Assembly: GCA_902803635.1 (NCBI GenBank)
Contig: CADCQU010000359.1
Span: 1-5,448, forward strand
Reading direction: 5' to 3'
DNA: 5,448 nt
Origin: an uncultured Lachnospiraceae bacterium
GTDB lineage: Bacteria > Bacillota > Clostridia > Lachnospirales > Lachnospiraceae
The translations under genes were made by a program, and so were the position numbers. Below the pieces are notes generated by a model. The model was not told the origin of the DNA, did not search any database, and saw nothing but the letters and a program-made list of their open reading frames with translations. Of this stretch, positions 1 through 4,574 are shown piece after piece. The first letter of the stretch is position 1. Each line of letters opens with the position of its first letter.

Positions 1-2
1 AG

Positions 3-800
3 GAAACGGGCTGTGAGCGCATTTGGAGCGCGGATCCTTCGGTGTGGAATCGCCATGCGCCAATCCTGTTTCCATTTGTCGGGAAGGAAATCGACGGGAA
101 ATACCGCATAAACGGCAGGGAGTACGAGATGAAGACGCAGCACGGCTTTGCCAGGGACTTGGAGTTCACCTGCGTGGAGGAGACTGCACAGTCGGTAAGC
201 CATGTACTGTGCTCCTCCGAGGCGACGAAGGCCATATTCCCATTTGATTTTCGGCTGGTGGTGCGGCACAGGCTCGATGAAAAGAATCCGCGAATGCTTC
301 ATGTCGAATGGGAGGTTTCCAACACGGGGATGGAAACTATGTACTACGCGATTGGCAGGCATCCAGGATTTCTGCCGCCGGAGGGTGTAAAGAAGGAAGA
401 TTGTTATCTTGGTTTCCCGGGGCGGGAGCATCTTAGCTACATCAGCGTAGACCCGGCTGGCTTTGCCATTCCGGGAACGCTGCATGCGCTGGATCTTCAG
501 GATTTCCTTGTGGGCTATAGCCCGAGCCTGCCGGAGACCTGGATCTTCGAAAACCATCAGGTTGCGGCAGTTCAGATCGTGCGGCCGGATAAAGCACCGT
601 GGGTAACGCTTTCCTGCGAGGAGTTCCCGATTCTCGCGGTATGGGCCAATCCGGCGGGGCCGTTCATTTGCCTTGAGCCCTGGTGCGGCCGTACCGACGA
701 TGAAGGCTTTACCGGGGAAATGACCGAGAAGGTCTGCGAGGAGCATCTTGCCGCAGGGGAGACGAAAAAGATTGGCTATCGTATTGAGTTTCATGCATAA
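3..800 (+). CDS. Galactose mutarotase-like (aldose 1-epimerase, LacX-type) protein, 5' partial
   Basis: Cytosolic beta-sandwich enzyme of the aldose 1-epimerase superfamily, expected to interconvert alpha and beta anomers of a free sugar or act on a related sugar phosphate; the substrate cannot be told. Counting from the first whole codon in the window, 265 residues are visible. Landmarks are a WNRHAPILFPFVG block (15-27), the catalytic-type His in QHGFARD (H47), a second His in GRHPGF (H120), and the putative catalytic Glu in CLEPWCGR (E225). The first GTG available (position 42) would start in the middle of the conserved N-terminal strand, and the frame stays open to the left edge with family-like sequence (IWSADPSVW). 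The true start is therefore outside the window and roughly 30 residues are missing. The gene ends with TAA at 798-800 and converges on the phosphatase gene. Family assignment is secure; LacX-type rather than classical GalM is inferred from the short length and the EPWCG motif. Confidence 0.9.
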   Translation, partial: ETGCERIWSADPSVWNRHAPILFPFVGKEIDGKYRINGREYEMKTQHGFARDLEFTCVEETAQSVSHVLCSSEATKAIFPFDFRLVVRHRLDEKNPRMLHVEWEVSNTGMETMYYAIGRHPGFLPPEGVKKEDCYLGFPGREHLSYISVDPAGFAIPGTLHALDLQDFLVGYSPSLPETWIFENHQVAAVQIVRPDKAPWVTLSCEEFPILAVWANPAGPFICLEPWCGRTDDEGFTGEMTEKVCEEHLAAGETKKIGYRIEFHA

Positions 801-813
801 GGCCTGAAAATGG

Positions 814-879
814 CAGACAGGGGACGGTCCTCTGTCCCCTGATAAGAAGAGGAGACAGAGAATCGTCCCCTGCCGTCTG
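814..879. repeat. REPIN-like inverted pair of REP-like palindromes
   Basis: Two copies of one repeat face each other across a 9-nt spacer (841-849). Unit 1 (815-840) contains a perfect 8-bp stem (818-825 with 834-841). Unit 2 (850-879) is the reverse complement of unit 1 with a few mismatches and a 3-nt bulge, so the pair can fold into one long hairpin. Reading outward from the core, both share the GGGGACGG/CCGTCCCC-type centre and an AGACAG/CTGTCT-type arm. It lies in the gap between two convergent genes, 14 nt after the mutarotase stop, and may stop transcription from either side, although there is no T-tract. Repeats of this GGGGACGGTTCTCTGTC type are, from memory, dispersed in many Clostridia genomes and linked to REP-associated (IS200-like) transposases; none is in the window. 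Confidence 0.75.
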
Positions 880-900
880 ATTGCTGACTTCCGTAAGAAA

Positions 901-929
901 AGGAGACAGAGAACCGTCCCCTGTCTCCT
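901..929. repeat. REP-like palindrome, third copy, touching the phosphatase stop codon
   Basis: This is the best-formed copy, with a perfect 9-bp inverted repeat (901-909 AGGAGACAG with 921-929 CTGTCTCCT) around an 11-nt centre. Positions 901-923 match 850-872 at 22 of 23 bases in direct orientation. Its reverse complement matches unit 1 (815-840) at 24 of 26. Its last base is also the last base of the stop codon of the minus-strand phosphatase gene (stop at 929-931), so the hairpin forms immediately after translation ends. It may act as a 3' stabiliser or terminator for that transcript. Confidence 0.75.
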
Positions 930-2524
930 TATTCCACAGGCCCGAAATATTTCAGGCCGAGCATCGTCAGATCGTCAAATTGAGGCGCCTCCTTGACAAA
1001 TGCATCGACAGCGGTGCGTACCCCCGCAAGGATCTCCTTCTGTGAAGCACCGTCGGGGATTGCGTTGAGTGCCTCGAGGGTGCGATCCGTGCCGAAAAAC
1101 TTGTAGTCCGCGTCCGTCGCCTCGGCGACACCGTCGGTATAGACAAAGATACTGTCCCCCTTTTTGAGCTGGATCTCGGTATTCTTGTATTTGGATTTTT
1201 TCATTGCGCCGATAGCAATACCGTGCTTATCTTTCAGCAGCTCGTATCTGCCGCCGGTGTTGACCATCGGGTACTCATGGCCTGCGCTTGCGGTGGTAAG
1301 GATCCCGGTGCTGATCTCAAGAATGCCCAGCCAGACGGTTACGAACATATGGGCATCGTTATGGGCATAGACCTGTTTGTTGACTCTCTCGAGAATCTCC
1401 GCAGGCGTTCCGCCCATCATGGCGTGGTCGTTGATAAGAATTTTCGAGGACATCATAAACAGTGCCGCCGGAATCCCCTTACCGGATACGTCTGCGATAA
1501 CCAGTGCAAGGTGATCATCGTCAATCATGAAGAAATCATAGAAATCACCGCCGACCTCCTTGGCCGGATCCATGGAAGCATGAATATCAAATTCCGGCCG
1601 GTTCGGAAATGCCGGAAAGATCGAAGGCAGCATGCCTGTCTGAATACTGGTGGCGACGTTCAGCTCCGCGTTGATGCGCTCCTTCTCCGCAGTGACCTGC
1701 GCAAGCTCTCGTATGTATTTTCGAATGCCCTGTTCCATCTTGTTTAAGGAGTCCGCCAGAGCCTCCAGCTCGTCGCCGGTGTGGATGTCCACCTGGAAAG
1801 ACACGTCCTTATCGATGTTGGAGACCATCTCGCTGGAGGCCTTCTCCAGGAGCTCAACGGGACGTATAATATTCATTTTAATGTTCCGATAGAATAGGAG
1901 ACCACCCAGCACCGTCACAAGAACGATAACGGCAATCGCGATCAGCGCAAAGAGCAGAATCGTTTGAATGAGTTCGGGCATAGAATATTCCACGCTCACG
2001 ATGGCAACGCTTTTTCCGGAGCTGTCATGCACGGGAACCCAGATGGTACCGCAAAGGCCATATTCGGGGCTATAGCTCAGGAGAAAGTCCTCGGGGGGAT
2101 TGTCGGAGAGCACAGCCTGCGCAAGCTCGGTATCCGTCTCGGATCCCTTCTTCTTGTCTCCGAGAACGTCATCGCTTTCGGCCGACCACAAGGCCGTCGC
2201 CGTATCCCCCTCATAGACGAACACAAAGTGATGACGAAAACCAAATACCTCCTTGGTTTTCTTTAGGAAGTCGTCAGCCTCCTGATAATGCTCATCTTTT
2301 TCCAGGGTATCCAGATAGCCCTGGATCCGGTCTCCGTCAATGTGATCCGCCGCGAGCCGCCCCACCGAAAGTGCCTTCTGGCCAATTTGATCGATCTCGG
2401 TATAAAAATAGAGACTTCCCACCAGCACGCTGACACCAATGCAAATGATAAGCGTCTGGATGACCAGTGCTTTGATGAACTTTCCGCCGATCGTCCGCTT
2501 CCTGCCTTTTTTTGTTGTATCCAT
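929..2524 (-). CDS. Membrane sensor serine phosphatase: extracytoplasmic sensor, HAMP, SpoIIE-type PP2C
   Basis: Predicted to dephosphorylate a phospho-serine on a STAS-domain protein in response to a signal outside the membrane. Numbered from the ATG at 2524 (531 residues): a basic N-terminus; TM1 at about 15-41; an extracytoplasmic, probably Cache-like sensor at about 42-185; TM2 at about 187-212; HAMP at about 213-274; a short coiled linker; then the PP2C/SpoIIE domain to the end. Metal-binding and catalytic motifs are intact: EVGGDFYD (323-330), ADVSGKG (344-350), YTDGVAEA (462-469) and FDDLTML (516-522). The likely target is the STAS protein encoded 123 nt upstream on the same strand. 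A TTG in frame at 2563 would add 13 residues. Both starts have imperfect ribosome sites: AAGGAG is 13 nt before the ATG, AGGAAG about 14 nt before the TTG. I prefer ATG. The domain call is very secure; the signal sensed is unknown. Confidence 0.93.
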   Translation of the reverse strand: MDTTKKGRKRTIGGKFIKALVIQTLIICIGVSVLVGSLYFYTEIDQIGQKALSVGRLAADHIDGDRIQGYLDTLEKDEHYQEADDFLKKTKEVFGFRHHFVFVYEGDTATALWSAESDDVLGDKKKGSETDTELAQAVLSDNPPEDFLLSYSPEYGLCGTIWVPVHDSSGKSVAIVSVEYSMPELIQTILLFALIAIAVIVLVTVLGGLLFYRNIKMNIIRPVELLEKASSEMVSNIDKDVSFQVDIHTGDELEALADSLNKMEQGIRKYIRELAQVTAEKERINAELNVATSIQTGMLPSIFPAFPNRPEFDIHASMDPAKEVGGDFYDFFMIDDDHLALVIADVSGKGIPAALFMMSSKILINDHAMMGGTPAEILERVNKQVYAHNDAHMFVTVWLGILEISTGILTTASAGHEYPMVNTGGRYELLKDKHGIAIGAMKKSKYKNTEIQLKKGDSIFVYTDGVAEATDADYKFFGTDRTLEALNAIPDGASQKEILAGVRTAVDAFVKEAPQFDDLTMLGLKYFGPVE

Positions 2525-2537
2525 GGCCCTGTCCGTG

Positions 2538-2543
2538 CTCCTT
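2538..2543 (-). promoter_or_regulatory. Probable ribosome binding site of the phosphatase gene (unusually long spacing)
   Basis: On the minus strand AAGGAG lies 13 nt upstream of the ATG at 2524. The match is good but the spacing is longer than usual, which leaves the start choice (ATG 2524 or TTG 2563) open and suggests modest translation compared with the STAS gene upstream. Confidence 0.45.
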
Positions 2544-2601
2544 TCCGGAGTGAATCCTGCCAATTACCATACGAAAGCTTCCTACACCCTGTTAACGCCA
2601 C

Positions 2602-2641
2602 CGAAAGGCCGCACAGCAAAACAGGCTGTAACGGCCTTTCG
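2602..2641 (-). promoter_or_regulatory. Intercistronic hairpin between the STAS and phosphatase genes
   Basis: A perfect 10-bp inverted repeat (2602-2611 CGAAAGGCCG with 2632-2641 CGGCCTTTCG) encloses a second 5-bp stem (2613-2617 ACAGC with 2625-2629 GCTGT), leaving a 7-nt loop. It starts 6 nt after the STAS stop codon on the minus strand. The sequence after the stem in that direction (GTGGCGTTAAC) has no T-tract, so it is not a standard intrinsic terminator. A structure here could block 3' exonucleases or give partial termination, so that more STAS protein than phosphatase is made. This role is inferred from position. Confidence 0.6.
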
Positions 2642-2647
2642 TCTTTC

Positions 2648-2962
2648 TTACTCGAATTCGAACGCTTCACTGAACCCTGTAATATCAAAAATTTCCTGCA
2701 CGGGCGGCGTGAGGTTTCGGATGACCATCTCTCCCTCATCCTCCATTTCCTGTGCGACACCAATCAGAACACGAAGCCCGGCACTGGAAATATAATCCAG
2801 CTTTCCAAGATCAAAAACCAGCTTCGTCGCGTCATCAAATATTTCCTCGATCTTGTCCTCCAAATCCGGAGATGTCAGCGTATCCAGTCTTCCTTCAAGA
2901 TAAAAAGTATATTCCGCTTCATTTCTCGTCACCGTTATAATCAGGTTGTTATTATCGCTCAT
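2648..2962 (-). CDS. STAS-domain anti-sigma factor antagonist (SpoIIAA/RsbV-like)
   Basis: Small cytosolic partner-switching protein of 104 residues, the normal length for a single-domain STAS antagonist. In this family the unphosphorylated form binds an anti-sigma kinase and releases its sigma factor; a PP2C phosphatase reactivates it. The sequence shows the STAS beta-alpha pattern: EGRLDTLTSPDLE (23-35), LVFDLGKLDYISSAGLRVL (48-66) and a C-terminal helix ending in DITGFSEAFEFE. The phosphorylated serine of SpoIIAA (Ser58) aligns with S59 in YISSAGLR, although the Asp that precedes it in SpoIIAA is Ile here. The ATG has a good ribosome site. The SpoIIE-type phosphatase downstream on the same strand is the obvious partner. 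No SpoIIAB/RsbW-like kinase or sigma factor is present, so the target is unknown. Confidence 0.92.
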   Translation of the reverse strand: MSDNNNLIITVTRNEAEYTFYLEGRLDTLTSPDLEDKIEEIFDDATKLVFDLGKLDYISSAGLRVLIGVAQEMEDEGEMVIRNLTPPVQEIFDITGFSEAFEFE

Positions 2963-2967
2963 GTTAT

Positions 2968-2973
2968 CTCCCT
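2968..2973 (-). promoter_or_regulatory. Ribosome binding site of the STAS gene
   Basis: On the minus strand AGGGAG within GGAAAGGGAGATAAC lies 5 nt before the ATG at 2962. It is well placed and supports this start. Confidence 0.7.
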
Positions 2974-3001
2974 TTCCTATATTTCATAAACTAACTCTAC
3001 T

Positions 3002-3148
3002 TGTACGGTTGATCCAAAAAGTCACGTTTTCTGTCATTCTTCGGTTGCCTCAGCATGCAGAAAAACGTCCAGTGAACGTTTTTCTGTCTCGCTCAGAATG
3101 ACAAGCTCTTTATATGAAATACGTTCCTTTTATGCGTTCAACCGTACA
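3002..3148. mobile_element. MITE-like non-coding repeat element with 11-bp terminal inverted repeats
   Basis: A 147-bp segment bounded by perfect 11-bp inverted repeats, TGTACGGTTGA (3002-3012) and TCAACCGTACA (3138-3148). Inside are two further nested palindromes: TGTCATTCT/AGAATGACA (3032-3040 with 3095-3103) and CAGAAAAACGT/ACGTTTTTCTG (3058-3068 with 3076-3086). The element contains no credible gene and fills most of the gap between the radical SAM stop codon (7 nt away) and the STAS gene. The overall shape fits a miniature inverted-repeat element. No clear target-site duplication flanks the outer repeats, so transposition is inferred only. No convincing sigma-A promoter for the STAS gene was found in 2963-3155. 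Confidence 0.6.
3058..3086 (-). terminator. Candidate terminator of the lanthipeptide/radical SAM operon
   Basis: The hairpin has an A5/T5-flanked stem. In the minus-strand transcript the 11-bp stem extends by a U-G wobble and one more pair to 13 bp with a 3-nt loop; in the plus-strand transcript the same position is a C-A mismatch. The structure is therefore better formed for minus-strand transcripts, and it starts 69 nt after the radical SAM stop codon. The U-tract is part of the stem, and the core before it is only about 5 bp, so efficiency may be low. The hairpin is also part of the MITE-like element. Confidence 0.45.
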
Positions 3149-3155
3149 GCTGGAA

Positions 3156-4562
3156 TTAACTGCCTGAACAGATAATCGGACTTCTGTTCTTCCAAACAGA
3201 GAGAGTCTCGCTGACCCTTTCATACCAGCCGTTCTCAAAGAACCTGCATTTGGTCAGATCCTCGCCAAAGAAGTCCTTTTTCGCACTGGAATACAGGAAG
3301 CCCATCGCCCTGCAGCCGCCCGTGCAGTATGTAAACCATTTGCAGGCTCCGCATTTTTGGTTATTCCTTCGCACGTCCCCGACCGTTGCACAGACATTGT
3401 CGAGATATCTTCCCGGCCCAAGGATATCCTTAAGCCTGTCCCTGTGCAGATTTCCGAGGGACACGCCCATTTTCTGCATGGTTCCCGACACCTGGATGCA
3501 GGGGACAACTTCCCCCGACGAAGTGACTGCGACCATGCCCCGGTTGCCCCTGCAGCCGGGGAAGGTATCACGATATTCTCCCTCCGCATAGCATACGGGA
3601 ACGATCCGGAAGCTTTCATCTTTTGGAGAAAGCCTTAAAAACTGCCAGATGTCAATCTCCATCTTCATGCCGCTCTCGATGTATTCCTTCGCGAAAGCCA
3701 GCAGCTTCTCATAATATTCCTCCATGCCGAGGCAGGCGTCTCCGGCGTTTTCGAACCAGCGCGGCACCTCGGTCGTCCGGATAATGCGCATCTCTTTAAC
3801 GCCAAGCGCATGCAGTGCTTTCGCCGTCGGCATCATCGTGTGAACATTTTTCCGGTGCACCTGCGTCTGCGCCTTCACGTCGAAGCCGTTTTCTATACAC
3901 AGCTTCATCGCTTCAAGGGTCTTCTCTTCAGCCCCTTTTCTGTTCCGCATCCAGTCGTGATAGCCTATGCCGTCAAAAGAAATCTTGACAAGCGGACGGC
4001 AGCCGATCTCCTTCAACTCATCGAGGATCTTCTGCGTGATATAATAGCCGTTTGTATTGAGCTCCTCGACAAACATCCCGCGCTTATGAATCTCCCGCAC
4101 GATGTCCATAAAGTGCTTGTGCACCATGGGCTCGCCGCCGGTTATGGTCAGTGCGTGGATGCCCAAGGCTTCTGCCTGGTCAAACAGGTCGCACAGCTCC
4201 TCATAGGTCCACTCTGTCATAAGAGGGGCGTTGTCGGCGGCGTTAAAGCAGTGCAGGCAGTTGTAGTTGCATTTGCCCGTGATCATCAGATTCATTTTCG
4301 GGAAATACTTATTATCGTATTTTCTGTAGGCCGACCATTTCGACGGGTGCTCGCCCTTTTCACAGACGGTAATGAGATTACGGCATACCAGTCCCAAAAC
4401 CGTGTCGTCGGCTTCTATATCGTGCTCGCCGTCACAAAGAAGAAGCACCTTCGCCTGTCTTTGCGTCAGCGGCTGCGCATAAGGAACTCCTTTGATATAA
4501 AACGCGTATGCAACATCCTTCCAGCTTCGGAGAGCTATAGGATCAGCCAGTCTGAAATACAT
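3156..4562 (-). CDS. Radical SAM/SPASM peptide maturase with N-terminal RRE/PqqD-like region
   Basis: Predicted to reductively cleave S-adenosylmethionine and use the 5'-deoxyadenosyl radical to modify a ribosomal peptide; the chemistry (thioether, C-C link, epimerisation or other) cannot be read from sequence. It has 468 residues. Residues about 1-85 resemble a PqqD-like RiPP recognition element, with LTQRQAKVLLLCDGEHDI at 32-49. The radical SAM core carries the [4Fe-4S] motif CNYNCLHC (C98, C102, C105), TGGEP (141-145), NTNGY (169-173) and SFDG (195-198). The C-terminal SPASM domain is complete for two auxiliary clusters: C337-X12-G-X4-C355, then C404-X2-C407-X5-C413-X3-C417, then C439. The gene starts 10 nt after the LanM stop with GAGG spanning that stop, so translation is probably coupled. 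Being next to LanM argues for RiPP maturation rather than an anaerobic sulfatase-maturase or quinohemoprotein role. Confidence 0.93.
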   Translation of the reverse strand: MYFRLADPIALRSWKDVAYAFYIKGVPYAQPLTQRQAKVLLLCDGEHDIEADDTVLGLVCRNLITVCEKGEHPSKWSAYRKYDNKYFPKMNLMITGKCNYNCLHCFNAADNAPLMTEWTYEELCDLFDQAEALGIHALTITGGEPMVHKHFMDIVREIHKRGMFVEELNTNGYYITQKILDELKEIGCRPLVKISFDGIGYHDWMRNRKGAEEKTLEAMKLCIENGFDVKAQTQVHRKNVHTMMPTAKALHALGVKEMRIIRTTEVPRWFENAGDACLGMEEYYEKLLAFAKEYIESGMKMEIDIWQFLRLSPKDESFRIVPVCYAEGEYRDTFPGCRGNRGMVAVTSSGEVVPCIQVSGTMQKMGVSLGNLHRDRLKDILGPGRYLDNVCATVGDVRRNNQKCGACKWFTYCTGGCRAMGFLYSSAKKDFFGEDLTKCRFFENGWYERVSETLSVWKNRSPIICSGS

Positions 4563-4570
4563 GCCCTTAA

Positions 4571-4574
4571 CCTC
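4571..4574 (-). promoter_or_regulatory. Ribosome binding site of the radical SAM gene, overlapping the LanM stop codon
   Basis: On the minus strand GAGG shares bases with the LanM TGA stop (4573-4575) and lies 8 nt before the ATG at 4562. This layout fits translational coupling and supports the ATG at 4562 as the start. Confidence 0.6.

Noticed and set aside
42..800. GTG at 42 as the mutarotase start
   Set aside because: Family-conserved sequence continues in frame to the left edge, and no ribosome site precedes this GTG.
1223..1747. Open frame of 174 codons on the plus strand
   Set aside because: Antisense shadow of the PP2C domain, which has intact catalytic motifs on the other strand.
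2288..2989. Open frame of 233 codons on the plus strand across the STAS gene and the phosphatase start
   Set aside because: Antisense to two clear genes, spans their intergenic hairpin, and has no family resemblance.
2997..3056. 19-residue minus-strand frame beginning MLRQPKND, considered as a precursor or leader peptide
   Set aside because: No ribosome site and lies wholly in the palindromic element; no Cys, Ser or Thr-rich core.
3109..3141. Possible minus-strand promoter, TTGAAC with TATAAA, inside the MITE-like element
   Set aside because: The spacing is 21 nt, too long for a normal sigma-A promoter, and no better pair was found.
3098..3175. 25-residue plus-strand frame considered as a RiPP precursor
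   Set aside because: No ribosome site, overlaps the repeat element and the radical SAM 3' end, runs against the operon, and has no leader-like sequence.
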